A stretch of DNA of 64,000 nt. Origin: Ophioderma brevispina (lineage: Eukaryota > Echinodermata > Ophiuroidea > Amphilepidida > Ophiodermatidae). The position numbers and the translations under genes were made by a program. The stretch lies in NCBI GenBank assembly GCA_023653785.1, contig JAMKCH010072541.1, positions 24,829 to 88,828 on the forward strand. The letters are read 5' to 3'. Shown here piece by piece: positions 23,340 through 35,599 of the stretch (its first letter is position 1; each line of letters starts with the position of its first letter). The notes under the pieces are model-generated. The model ran no database searches and was not told where the DNA came from. It saw only the letters and a program-made list of their open reading frames with translations.

Positions 23340-25430
23340 AAAGATGAGATTGAAGAAAATGTCTATTCATCATATAAATATAATTGCAAGTGTTCACTGC
23401 TTAAAACAAAAAGTACACTGACGCTTTTCATCTCACTCAGTTTCCTAAAATGTTGTGTATCATTCACCATTGTTTTAATCATTAATCATTAGTATTATGC
23501 GAAAACTTCAGCAATTCTGCCAGTTACACTTGATCGCATACATGACAAAACTGGCAAAAAACAAGAAGCAAACATTGCATTTCAAAACACAGGGTTGATA
23601 ACTATCCACAAGGTCAATGGCTACAGCACTTCAACCAAGATTGACTGCAAGAGTGTCATGAACACAACAGCTTTTCGGGGGCACCATAGATTTTAGGGGG
23701 GGGGGGGGGGGAGCATCTGTTGGCGCCGCGAATTTCAAAAATAATGCCTTTGAAATATATACAATTTGTTTTTGTTTTTTTCATTGTTTTTTTTATTACC
23801 TGTACCAAGTTTGGTGGGGAGGAAACATATTAATGGTCCACCAAAACCCTTTACACACAGCTTAACCTATTGCTCTAGATACCAATGTAATTGAAAAACT
23901 AGAATTAGTTTAGCCCAGATCCTAACAGAAAGCTAAAGCCAAGCATCATGTGTCAGACAATGGAACGGGATCAGACCCCCCACGACCAGAAAAAGGCGGA
24001 AATGGACACTCAATACTGACAGCACCACAGCCGTTGAGATTGGGGTGGCAGGGAAAGCATAATTAAGATGGGTTTGGGGAAAATTTGAGCACAGGATTGT
24101 TCAGGAAAAACACATAAACAGAGACAATAACACCCAAAACAAAAAACATGGACACCACAAGGAACACTCTAAACATACCATCCAAAGCAACCACACACAA
24201 ACCCACACCACACCAGCACACAAAACTCACGTTTGAAAAAGTCAAGGTAGGCTAAACTAAATGCAAAATTGCATAAAAGTAAATCAACCAAGGTCAAGGG
24301 TCCACTTTTGAAATGATATTAATTTTCCCTGCTTTCAGCAATTTTGTATTCCGTTTTGTTCCTTTTGAATTGCACATTTGTTAAGTGTAGTAGAGGTCTA
24401 TATTGTTTTCAATGCTAAAATTAAGACATGTGAGAAAGAAAGTAAACTATTTTTCGGGGCAAGCGGGGGGGGGCAAGATTCCCCTACAGGGGGAAGGTTG
24501 CCCCCCCCCCCCTCTGGTACGACATCGTTTTGGACTAAGTAATACTCCAAGTATGTGAAATACATTTTTTTGTGACATCAAAAGTAAATTTTTAATAATG
24601 AAATATAAATATAATAAGCCATGTTGAAACAGATTAAATTGCACACTTTGGGGACAAGCAAACCATTGATTGCTTAACTAATCAAGGTCACCCAAAAAGT
24701 ATTGTATTGTCAAAACTGCCCAAGTGCAGTATTCACATATTCTTTGCCATTCATACAAGCTAAATTAATATGTAGTAGTTCTTAGAGACAGCCCATCACC
24801 CTACACAGAAAACAAGGCGGATTTACCCACTAAATAATCGCTCCATTGAAATACACGTAAAAATACCAACACCACGCCGCATGATTTGCACCTGCGTGAC
24901 AATATTTGAATGTTATGAATTAGTTACCTATAGATCACAACCTAAACTTTCAAATAAGTTTAATTTTGATGTAATTCTAGTATAGATTTTAAGAACAGGG
25001 CATATGAACAGTGCCACCACTAATTTGAGCCGACGTGTACGCCTCATAGCCGCTTTCGGCCCGGCCGGAAGTCGAGGGCCAAGTTTCTACACAGAATCGA
25101 ATTTCCAAATTTGTGAAATCTCAGTGGATGCTCAAGCTATACTCTTTCACTTTATCTAAGAAACAACCCTCACTGCGGAACCGGTCCCCAAAGATCTGCA
25201 AAAATATCTCAATAACATGTTTGTTATTTTCCCAGAGTTAGTGTTGTTGCAGCCCACAAGAACTAGTCCAAGAGGTGTCCTGGGTGATATGACAGACGAA
25301 CTCCTAGGGCAAGCAATGCAAGATGTAACTTTTCAAGGAGGCATACTTCTTGCTTAGGAATAAAACAAATTCACACCAATTTGGTACTGATCAAATGCTT
25401 GTCAGGTGACTATAATTAGTCACCCAACAA
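23340..25430. other. No gene recognised; homopolymer G and C tracts
   Basis: G-run at about 23,697-23,711 and a GGGGGGGGGCAAG to CCCCCCCCCCCC pair at about 24,465-24,512. The pair resembles the interior of the hAT-like family at 60,829, but its ends are absent. The minus frame at 24,063-24,245 is hydrophobic but lies in CA-rich simple sequence. Confidence 0.4.
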
Positions 25431-25812
25431 TCTGTTGACCCCATGCAAAATCGCCTATTTTATTTTTAGAGCAATTTAAGCAGTGGCGACACAATTTTGA
25501 CATATGATATAAGCTGGGATATGCAAGAGTAGTACCTTCGCAAAATCAGAAAAAATCCATATAGGCCTACAAAGGTCAGAATTTGTTAGGTTATAGCGCC
25601 CTCTATAATGTCCATTTCCAATCGAGAGAAGTGTTAAACTAGTTTTTTAGGAAAAATCATTATTTGCCCGCAATGACTTTCTTATAATTTACACAGGACG
25701 AAGTGTGGTATAAATAATACATATTAGTTGTCAAAGATGTGTCGCCGTTGATATTTTTTGTTTATTTGGTTTTGTCATAATAAATAAGACCTGCAACAGC
25801 TGTGCCAAGACA
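25431..25812 (+). repeat. Interspersed family J, copy
   Basis: Starts near CTGTTGACCCCATGCAAAA, contains TATAGCGCCCTCTATA and AGGCCTA motifs, and ends GCAACAGCTGTGCC. Matches 34,840-35,037 (reverse) and 8,034-8,275 (part). Confidence 0.65.
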
Positions 25813-26174
25813 CCACATGGGAGATTTTTTGTTTTTAATGTAATTTGAAGTTCTTACGAAAGAGCCATACACGTTAGGGATTATTGGTTAAAGCAGCCTG
25901 TCACCCTTAAAGTTTAACCTGTGTCTAAAAGTTCATTTTAACACAATTAATATAAAATTAAAAAAATAAACAATAATGGATAAAATCAAACAAAACAAAC
26001 AAAAATCAGACAAAACGCGAATAAACACAAACCTTATCAATCCACATATACCAAGACAGACTAAATCAGTACTCCATATCGAATTCCAGGTGGATTTTTT
26101 TTTCACACAGAATGAGTCCCCCCAACAGATCAAGAAGAGAATACAAGAACAGTATGACAAAAATGTGCATTTAA

Positions 26175-26370
26175 AGGTGCAACGAGAGATTTCACATGTC
26201 AGGTGCCCCTAAAAAATCAAAAGTACTGATTTTTGCCATTATGTAAAGCTTTCCATCAAAAAACATCCCCATCTGAAAGGATTAAGCTGAGAAATGTTTC
26301 TTTGGTACAAAAATTGTGAAATTTCTAATTTCGTATAGGAGCAAATACGAAATTCAGCCTGTTTTACATT
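26175..26370 (+). mobile_element. TTAA element, family F, right-truncated
   Basis: TTAA at 26,171-26,174 then AGGTGCAACGAGAGATTTCA. The body matches 41,641-41,981 (CATCTGAAAGGATTAAGCTG). The right end is not found. Confidence 0.65.
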
Positions 26371-26669
26371 CTGCACAAAATAATCAATGCAGACATGCTT
26401 AAGGATGAATAGGGTTAATGGGCTTTATTCCATTTAGGCTTGGTTGATTTCTTTCATCCAAATCTTACACCAAGAATACACCCATTTTATGTCATCAGTT
26501 TTTTTGTAACCAATGGTTTCATGTTAAAAATTATAATGCTTTATCATTTGGCTCATTGGTTGCATATTTTTCCTCCTCTTTTTCTATTTGTGCCATGAGC
26601 ACCATTGTTTTCAGGATTTGTGCTTATATAAATCTCCATTATTGTTATTATCTTTATTAGTCTTTTCAG

Positions 26670-26936
26670 AGTGTACTCTCTAAATGTAAACAAGTGAAAA
26701 ATTCACTCTCCAAAAGAGTGGATTCTCTTGTAAACCAATCCAAAATGAGTGGTTTGTACTTAAAAAGAGTGAATTTCCACTAAAAAAGAGTGAACATCGT
26801 TCCAAAAAGAGTGGATTTCCACTTGTGTTGTCCTTCATTTAACTCCTAAAAAACGAGTGGAAAGCCACTCTTTTTGGAGTGATTTTCACCATTTTGGAGT
26901 GGTTGGGGAGTGAAATTTTCACATTTAGAGAGTATT
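26670..26936. mobile_element. Palindromic CACTCTTTT-rich element, copy 1
   Basis: Ends TACTCTCTAAATG and CATTTAGAGAGTA are inverted repeats, and the interior is full of AAAAGAGTGGA and CACTCTTTTTGGAGTG motifs. With its flanks it is repeated at 27,262. No coding. Confidence 0.65.
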
Positions 26937-27261
26937 TGGTGGTTTGAAATGACACAGTGGAACATGAAACCAAATCAAGAGCCAGAAATTGGAGAACTAT
27001 TTTGCCTTTCTAATTTTACAAAATGCAATAAAATATCACTGAGCAGCTATGGTATGTCCATAAAAAAAAAAAAAAAAAAAATTTTATCATTTGTTAAATT
27101 ATCAAGAGTAAATTTGACCCAAAAGTATTCTTTGAAAGCTGTGAAATGTCACTCTTTTTAGAGTGGGCCCTGTAGTCACTCCAAAAGAGTGAAATTCACT
27201 CTTTTGCATTTAGAGAGTATATAAATCTCCATTATTGTTATTATCTTTATTAGTCTTTTAA

Positions 27262-27620
27262 GAGTGTACTCTCTAAATGTAAACAAGTGAAAAATTCACT
27301 CTCCAAAAGAGTGGATTCTCTTGTAAACCAATCCAAAATGAGTGGTTTGTACTTGAAAAGAGTGAATTACCACTCAAAAAGAGTGAAAATCTTTCTAAAA
27401 AGAGTGGATTTCCACTTGTGTTGTCCCTCGTTTAACTCCTCAAAAGGTGTTGTCCTTCATTTAACTCCTCAAACGAGTGGAAAACCACTCTTTTTGGAGT
27501 GATTTTCACTCTTTTTGAGTGGTAATTTGGTCCTTTTAAGTACAAACCACCCATTTTGGAGTGGTTTTCAAAATGTGCACTCTTTAGGGGAGTGAAATTT
27601 TCACATTTAGAGATTATCTG
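27262..27620. mobile_element. Palindromic CACTCTTTT-rich element, copy 2
   Basis: Direct copy of 26,670-26,936 with an extra internal block. Left flank (AAATCTCCATTATTGTTATT) and right flank (GGTGGTTTGAAATGACACAG) are duplicated too, so this is a tandem duplication of a wider segment and not two insertions. Confidence 0.65.
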
Positions 27621-28110
27621 GTGGTTTGAAATGACACAGTGGAACATGAAACCAAATCAAGAGTCAGAAATTGGAGAACTATTTAGTCTTTCTAATTTTA
27701 CAAAATCCAATAGAATAACACTGAGCAGCTATGGTATATCCATCCTTGCATTTTTGCAATTGACCCATGGTCTACATAATTACACATCAAATTTGCTTGA
27801 AAGGCTCCGAGAAAAAGCCTCATTCATGTCTGCTGCATTCTCAAGGTCAACCTGAACAAATTTTACTGATCGAAGCTTGATATTGTCTGTTGATGAAAGA
27901 CTGTTTGATATTGGCTATTGAAGAGAAATTACTGCATTCTAGAATGTTATGAGAGAGCTATGTTATTCTGTATTAAGCTAATATCTTCAAAGGCTTTTAT
28001 TTTCATGGATTATGTGAATCATCATGAAAATCTGAATATCAAGACACACAAAAATATACTAATAAAATACAGTTAAAAGCTGAGAAAAAATGTACTTTTT
28101 TGTGTATTAA

Positions 28111-28553
28111 AGGTGCTTGTTCCAATTTATGTGTATCTTGTTCACAAGTTTATATTAAAGCCTGGCACTAGCATACACTTGCCACCAAGTATCATGGAAA
28201 CAAAATTGTGGTTTTGATAGTAGAAGAGATAATGTACACTGCAAGGACCTGTTCACTACTGTGCTAATATAGATGGTTAACCATTAAAACAGCATCTATT
28301 TTATCTGTATCTTGGGAAAGAAATGGAGGAAAGAATTTTGTATTGTGCCACCACCCTATTAATTCGGCAGCCTCAACAGAATAAACTGCACGTTGACGGA
28401 TGTGGTGGCAAAATACTGAATTCATACCGAAATGGATTTGGAAGCTGAAATTTCAGGGCGGCAATGAGAAAAATAGGCCTTTCATCTGATATCAAAATTG
28501 ATGCTACTTCCGGGTAAATCAGGGTGTCACAAAGGCGATCGGAACACGCACCT
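28111..28553 (-). mobile_element. TTAA element, family B, with 100-bp internal insert
   Basis: TTAA flanks at 28,107-28,110 and 28,554-28,557. The body is family B in reverse, but about 100 extra bases (about 28,325-28,430, including CAGAATAAACTGCACGTTGA) interrupt it. Confidence 0.75.
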
Positions 28554-28825
28554 TTAAGATCAAGGATTCCCAATGTTAAATGTAAATATATTGTTATTTC
28601 AAGGCATGTAGATCACCTTCAGATAAACCCAGACCCATTGTCAGTGGGATAACACACACACCCCAAAAATTCAACACAAGGTCTACATAGTAGGCAGATT
28701 TTGAAGTGTACCCAGAAAGATATATTTTTTTTTCTTTAGCATACAACCATAATATAACCACATAATTGAACTGCATTAAAGTTTGTATGTAAAGTTCAGA
28801 TCCCGCTTCAGATTTTGAAAGCTTG

Positions 28826-28860
28826 TGTGTGTGTGTGTGTGTGCATGTGTGTGTGCATGA
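28826..28860. repeat. GT microsatellite
   Basis: Mostly GT dinucleotides with GCATG interruptions. The minus frame over it is an artefact. Confidence 0.9.
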
Positions 28861-29389
28861 GCTATTGTGATCAATCACATTTGGAGACATTTTAGTTCAT
28901 AACATCAAAAGGAAACATTTCCCAAGCCTTAAATTTCACTGTTTTAATAATAATAATACCAAAATCTCAATTTTGATGGGTTAAAGTGGGGATGAGGTTG
29001 TGAATCCAGTCACCCACCTTTAAACAATCTACACTGCCTACAAAATATTCTCACTGTGAAGACTTAATTATGAGCTAGGAGTATGCCTTGTCTGTATTTT
29101 GTCTCTCTCAGAAATGATCAACAGGTACATTGGTCATGCCTGGGTGAACAGCTTGTATAAATTGTCTATCAATAATACAAGAGTATGTCTTGCATAGAAC
29201 ATCTTGGGAATTACTGTGTAGTAAATGATCAATTTTGTGAGAATGTATTTTAATTTTTTTGCACATGCAATAACAAGTAGTATCAAAATAATCCCATCAT
29301 GCATTGCTCCATAAGCTCTGAACAAAATATTTTGTTCTATTCCTGTGCTTTCAGAAAAAATAGGAACAGTGGTTCTAAATAGGTCATCT

Positions 29390-29634
29390 GATTATGTGGT
29401 CAAAGAATAAGAGAGCAATAAAATGACCCTAAGTGACCCCTGAATGGCCTTGTCCTTCCCAGCTTCTGAGTAGGGAGTGCTGCACCTTTGGTGACAGTGC
29501 TTTTTGTGCTTCTCAGCACTCCCTGGCAGCTCATAAGGTTTCATTTTATCTCTATATATTTTTTTCATTACTGATCTTTGTATTGTTTATTGCTGTATCT
29601 GCCAAATGAATAAATAAATAAATAAATAAATAAA
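29390..29634 (+). mobile_element. Probable LINE/SINE 3' tail ending in AAAT microsatellite
   Basis: A stem AGGGAGTGCTG / CAGCACTCCCT (29,473-29,524) precedes TGTATTGTTTATTGCTGTAT and an AATA repeat at about 29,607-29,634. This is the arrangement of many L2/CR1-type 3' ends. No coding part is attached. Confidence 0.4.
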
Positions 29635-29639
29635 AGAAC

Positions 29640-29717
29640 ATTCTCGGGAAATGGTCTACAACCTATCCAGTGCAATTTGAGAGAAATTTGTATCCTAAAA
29701 AAATCTCCTCCTGTCAC
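29640..29717 (-). mobile_element. TTAA element, family I, end fragment
   Basis: The reverse of the family I left end seen at 54,162: TGCAATTTGAGAGAAATTTG, then AAATCTCCTCCTGTCACT. Only the terminal part is present. Confidence 0.6.
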
Positions 29718-29814
29718 TCATTACTCCAGTGAAATTTTAGGCTCAGGGAAAGTTTTGCTTTCAATGTTATGAACAAAAAAGTCTCCAAATGTGGTCACGA
29801 TCATATGAGTATTC

Positions 29815-31575
29815 TGTACTTTTAATACATCCAGTCTATTGACTGGTGGAATTCCTCTACCAAAAAATTGTATGTATCCTTTACTCTAATACATACAGTC
29901 CTATTGCATGGGTGACAGGATTTCCTCCGACAAAAGATTATATTCTTTAATATATCCAGTCCATTGCATGACGTGAACAGGATTTTCTCCAGACAAAAGA
30001 ATGTATCCTTTACTCTAATATACCCAGTCTATTGCATGGGTGGACAGGAGTTTTCCTCCACAAAGGAATGTATCTTACTCTAATATCTCCATCTATTGCA
30101 TGGGTGGGCAGATTTCCTCTAGCAAAAGAATTGTATCCTTTCTCTAATATATCCAGTCTATTGCATGGATGGACAGGATTTCCTTTCCTCCTGACAAAGA
30201 ATGGTATCCTTTACTCTAATATATCCAGTCTATTGTGTGGGTGGACAGGATTTCCTCCTGAACAAAAGAATTATGTCTTTAATTATCCAGTCTAGTGCAT
30301 GATGACAGATTCCTCCTGACAAAAGAATTATATACTTTCAAAGATCCAGTCTATGCATGAGTGGACAGGATTCCTTCCTTACAAAAGAATTATATTCTTT
30401 AATATTCCGTCTATTGCATGGGTGAACAGGTTTCATCCAGACAATGAATCGTATCCTTCTTGGACTCTAATATCTCCGTCTATTGCTGAGTGGCCATATT
30501 TACTCCTGACCAAGAAGTATATTCTTTAATATATCCATTCTATTGCATGTGTGCCCAGGATTTCCCTCCGACAAATAAATGGTATCCTTTATCTACTATA
30601 TTCCAGTCTATTGCAATGGGTGACAGGTTTTCCTCTGCAAAAGAAAATTATACTTTAATAATCCATTCTATGTGTGGGTGGGACAGGCTTCGCCAGACCA
30701 AATGAATTGTATCCTTTACTCTAATATATCCCCGTCTATTGCATGGGTGGACAGGATTTCCTCCTGACAAACATTATATGCTTTAAGATATCCCGTCTAT
30801 TGCAGAGTGACAGGATTTCCTCCTGACCAAAGAATTTTATTTCTTTATATATCCGTCTATTGCAAGGTTGGACAGGATTTCCTCCAGACAAATGAATTGT
30901 ATCCTTACTCTAATATATCCAGTCTATTGCATGGGTGGACAGGATTTCCTCCTGGCAAAACAATTAAGTATTCTTTAATATATCCAGTCTATTGCATGGA
31001 TGGAATTCCTCCAGACAAAAGAATTGTATCCTTACTCTATATATCCATTACTAATTGCATGGGTGGACAGCTTTCCTTCCTGACAAAAGAATTGTATCCT
31101 TTACTCTAATATATCCAGTCTATTTCATGGGTGGACAGGATTTCCTTCCGGGGAAAAAACAAAAGAATTATATCGTTAATATATCCAGTCTATTGACTGG
31201 TGGAATTCCTCCAGACAAAAGAATTGTATCTTTACTCTAAATGCCGTCTATTGCATGGGTGGACAGGATGTCCTCCTGACCAAGAATTTATTCTTAATAT
31301 ATCCGTCTATGGCATGGGTGGACAGGATTTCCTCCAGACAAATAAATTGTATCCTTTACTCTAATAGATCCAGTCTATTGCAATGGGGACAAGATGTCCT
31401 CCAGACAAAAGAATTGTATAGTATCCCTTATATACTCTAATATATCCAGTCTATTGCATGGGTGGACAGATTTCCTCCTGCCAAAACAATTTATCCTTTA
31501 CTCTCTAATCTTCCAGTCTATTGCATGGGTGGGCAGGATTTCTTCGAGACAAAAAAAGTGTACCTTGTAACTTTA
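29815..31575 (+). repeat. Minisatellite, about 65-70-bp unit
   Basis: About 25 copies of a unit with CCAGTCTATTGCATGGGTGG, ACAGGATTTCCTCC, ACAAAAGAATTGTATCC and TTTACTCTAATATAT. A second unit type with GAATTATATTCTTTAATATA often alternates with the first, giving a higher-order pattern. Units differ by many small deletions. Frames such as 30,032-30,295 (repeated GWTGFP) are products of the repeat. Confidence 0.95.
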
Positions 31576-31608
31576 ATAATACAGCCTAGCTAGTATATGG
31601 GGAATGTT

Positions 31609-31786
31609 CAGTGGCATAAAACAGTGGGTGGGTGGTGGTGGGTGATGGCCAGAAGCAAGCCCTACCACCAAATGAAACTGCTGACATTTGTACAGTGTCT
31701 ATGAGAAGGGCCCACCGCCCCTCAGAAAATGTCTCGGCACCCCTCTGCCCTCCCCCCATTTTTGCAAAGGTCTGGTTACGCCACTG
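31609..31786. mobile_element. hAT-like short element
   Basis: Ends CAGTGGCATAAAACAG and TCTGGTTACGCCACTG. The interior is G-rich then C-rich, as in 4,908 and 60,829. The 8-bp flanks do not match well. Confidence 0.6.
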
Positions 31787-33015
31787 GATTCTTCCAACTT
31801 TTTAAACCTGTTAAATGTAGAGCTACACATAGTGTTTATTGTGTCGTAACACATGAAACATCATGTGATGGCGGGTGTTCATGTGTGGCAATGTGGTTTT
31901 AGAAGCTAAACACATAAAAGTCATGTTATGGAGATTAAATTAAATGCTAGAAGACATCCAATTTCAAAGCAAGACAAAATAGTGTTTAGGTACGTTTGTT
32001 TCATTCAGAACAACGTGATTTACGGTGTAGGTTGACTGTTGCATGTCTACATGTTGTTTGAACTCCACATGTAAAATCTGTTTCATTCATTCAAACTGTT
32101 ATCAGTGGTGCAATTTATCCTGCAACTGTTCATTTTTGATATCAAAATTTTTCTGAATATTTTTGGCAAAGACCATTGAGCACAAACATACATTGAAAAA
32201 ACCTTGCAACATTCTACTAACAATGTACCAACAAATGCAAAGACCCCTGTCATTCCACTTCCTTAGTAAAAGATATTAGTTGAGCTCAGAGTGACGCATG
32301 TGACACTACAGTTGACTTTGTTTGTTTTTGTTGTATTGTAACAATTGTAATACTCATGTGCTTCATAAATATTCATAAGGGCTTTTCACAAATGTGATGA
32401 TAAGCAAAATAAGTCTAATGGTGCCCAAAACTATGAGAAGCGTATCCCTTTGGGGCAGCTCAAATCTGGTTATAACATTTCAGAAGAATATGTCTAAGTT
32501 TAATAACGGTTTTTGAGCCAATAGCAAACATTGTCACCTCATCTATACCACACACATACATACACACATTACACATAACCTAATCCACTACAAACACACC
32601 ACATATGCTTACTCCTATCATTTACATATGCTCGATTCAATTATCTAGAAACAAACACAGAAGTCTATGATCCAAGAATTTAAAACGACCTGTTGCATAC
32701 AACTCAACATATGAAGTTAGATGTGGCCAATACTAGTCCTGATCCAAGAAGATGAGTAGATAACCGTATTGCTGAGTTGAAGACTGACATAGAAGTGGTC
32801 GTATGATATGAGATAGAGGTCTCTTTTTCAAATTAAGCCCTAACCTATTAAGCCATACCTGAGAACGAAAGTACAGTTTAATAGTCCCTTGGGCCCGAGA
32901 GGTTGGTCGGTACATCAGAGTGGCAAAGGCGAGTGTGGTATCAACTTCCTCAGAAACATCATCTATAATAATTTTGCATGATAGACCTTCCAAAGTAGTA
33001 GCTTAAGCTGCTGAA
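31787..33015. other. No gene recognised
   Basis: A minus-strand frame at 32,733-32,993 has an ordinary composition (for example DDVSEEVDTTLAFATL) but no family I recognise. A CA-rich simple stretch lies at about 32,546-32,600. Confidence 0.3.
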
Positions 33016-33955
33016 TTGCATAAACAATGGTCCGCCATTGAATTGCTCTTGTCCTAACTAGTTTTAAGCCATATGTTGTCTTTTAGAAGGAATTCTTGTC
33101 GTGGAATAAATGCCTACATGATGTGTTGACACTGGACAAAACCACATAACTCAAATCCGTACATTTTAAATTAAACCTAATCTGCATAAATCCAAATGGC
33201 CGCCATTTTGTTATATTTTTAAGATTTGTGAATTTTGTAAATTGTTACATTTAACTTTCAACAGTCAATGTTCAAGGTATCACATGGAGAACAAGCACTT
33301 TTAAAAGTTTGCAATACACTCTTGTACTAATATCACTATAAACATGTCTTTAAACAAAACTTCGAAACGTGACAAACCTAAGCATGGCTCTTTGCATCAA
33401 AGAAAATGGCCGCCTTGAAATTTCGTAGAAAGAATTGTAGAAGACATTCTTTTAGTGAAAATTATAACTCCAGGTGTTTTGATAATGGACAACCACGCAG
33501 AACTACAAATCCATGCATTGTAATTACACCTATTTGTAAATCCAAACATTGGCCTCCATTTTCGGCAATTTTTGAGCATAATTGAACTTTAACAGTCCAT
33601 GGTCAATGGTCCACATGATGAATCTTACCTTAATTTTACAATTCACTATTGGCCCACAGTATTTTAATCATGTGGGTATCAAGAACTTCAAGGGACAACT
33701 TGAGCATGCTAATTTTCCTAACACAATGGGCTGCCATTGGGCATTGCTTCTTCAACTAGTTGCTGCCATAATCCTGACTCATAGAAAAATATTTTGTCCA
33801 AACTCCTCCCCACAAAACTGCTAACATGAAGATTTGATTAAACACCACCAAAAGAATTTCATATCCCTCTTTTAAATATCTAATTTGCATATCCCAAAGG
33901 GTCGCCATGTTGCCAATAGCATTTCTGTACTTGCTTGCTTTTTTGAATTGTAGCC
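33016..33955 (+). repeat. Left arm of large inverted repeat, with GGCCGCCATTTT units
   Basis: Six units, each with a CCGCCATT-type motif near 33,033, 33,201, 33,411, 33,553, 33,733 and 33,903, spaced about 140-210 bases. Segments such as TTAAATTAAACCTAATCTGC and GTTCAAGGTATCACATGG recur as reverse complements in the right arm at 37,425-37,985. Confidence 0.75.
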
Positions 33956-34640
33956 ACGTGAATCATGGTCGTTTTAAGTGTTATGTATTACACTCGGAAG
34001 AAATGGCCTCTATATACATAGTTTAAAAGCACCTAATTTGCATATAAATATTTTGAGGATCCATTCTTGTATTACAATGTGTTTCAGTAGCTATTTTCCA
34101 ATCAATTATTATGCGGAATTTTGGCCATAAATAACATTTTAACCAATGCATTATACATACTATTTCACCAATTCACAAAGTTCTCATTATAATTTGTGCC
34201 AATCTAGTTCTGTATTTTGCCCTCGTCTTTCTCTTCCTCGTCCCAATAATAATCAGAACTGTCCAATGTAATGACCTCACTTTCATGTTTTCACAGGTCG
34301 ATACCTTGCACAATCTGTAACAGCATCCCATTAGCTCATAGACAGTTCTGGCAACTTTGCACACCTTTGGCAATTATTGAAGGGTAAGACGTCGCACAGG
34401 TTTTCCATTCATCCACTTGATGACCATTACCATCAGACGTGCAATCCATCCCTGACCAATTGGGGCGTGAAGGTCTGGAGATGCTCTACGCACCCATATT
34501 TTGCCACCTCTGCATGAAGGGTTAGGGGCAGTCCTCACATGGAGGAGGCAGGCCAGATTCAATTTTGGCTTTCTTTGCTCTAAACAATTAGTACCGCAAG
34601 TTGTTCTCAATCTTTGATGGGTGACCTAGCTACCAGATCA
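33956..34640. other. No gene recognised; minus-strand frames inside the inverted repeat
   Basis: Frames at 34,173-34,373 and 34,374-34,610 (minus) abut each other and are Cys- and Arg-containing. They could be relics of an element-encoded protein, but no motif is secure. Confidence 0.25.
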
Positions 34641-34839
34641 CCGCTGTTTGAAAGTCTCTTTTATTATGAAAAACGAGATAAAACAAAAAATATCATCGTC
34701 GACACGCTTTTTGCAACTAATATTAGAGTATTTTATTCCACAACTCATCCTGTGTAAATTTGATGAAATTTCTTGCGGGCAAATATGATGGTTCATAAAA
34801 TCTAGTTTGACATGTCTTTCTATGGGAAATAGGCATATA

Positions 34840-35037
34840 TAGGGCGCTATAACATACGAATTTGGACCACTTGTAGGCCTATATGGCAAGATGCCCGCAA
34901 TGGATTTTTCTGATTTTTGCGAGGTAATAGCTCTTGGCATGTCTCTACTTATATTAGTTATCAAAAGTTGTGTCGCCATTGCTTAAAATTGCTCTCCAAA
35001 TAAAGGAGACATTTGCATGGGGTCAAAAAAACAGCTG
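34840..35037 (-). repeat. Interspersed family J, reverse copy
   Basis: Runs from GGGCGCTATAACAT through TAGGCCTATATGG and GTTGTGTCGCCATTG to GCATGGGGTCA and ACAGCTGTGT, the mirror of 25,431-25,812. Sequence from about 34,650 may belong to it. Confidence 0.65.
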
Positions 35038-35095
35038 TGTACTAACAAACATGAACTCTTGAAGTTTGACAAGAAGTCATCAGCCAGTAACAAAC

Positions 35096-35097
<2 letters not shown>

Positions 35098-35146
<49 letters not shown>

Positions 35147-35195
35147 TGAGGGAGAGAGAGGTGGAGAGATGGAGAGAGGGGGGAGGAGAGAGATG
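35098..35195. repeat. GA microsatellite
   Basis: About 95 bases of GA with few interruptions. The Ser/Leu-rich minus frame over it is an artefact. Confidence 0.95.
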
Positions 35196-35599
35196 TCACT
35201 AGTAGAGCTTTGTGCATTGGCCTCGAGAAGTACCAGCTCTAAAAAGCTTGCAAGAGACTGACACACCCCTTTTCTGCACAACATACGGCACCCAGTTTGA
35301 ATCAATTTAATGATCATCAGCCGGGCTTCAACAAGACATTAGCTGCAAATATGTTTCTGAAGTGTGGAACCCAAAAAAAGACAATGTACACAAAGGGGTT
35401 TTTTTTTTGGGGGCGCCATGCATTCATATACAGTAATTGGTGTGACTCTGTCAGCGCATTTGCTGCCAAAGGCAAATATTCTGGGAAGAAAAGCTCCTCA
35501 AATCCCGCTTTTACAAACTTCAAAAGTTCACATGTCGTTGAACTAGATAACCCATCAAAGACGTGAAACAGCTGGCCAGCGTCCTCATTGAGAACTGTC

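Noticed and set aside
24063..24245. Hydrophobic minus-strand frame as a membrane protein
   Set aside because: It lies in CA-rich simple sequence that yields Val/Phe/Leu codons on the complement.
30032..31440. Repetitive peptide frames with GWTGFP and NISSLL
   Set aside because: They are produced by the 65-70-bp minisatellite and are broken by indels in every unit.
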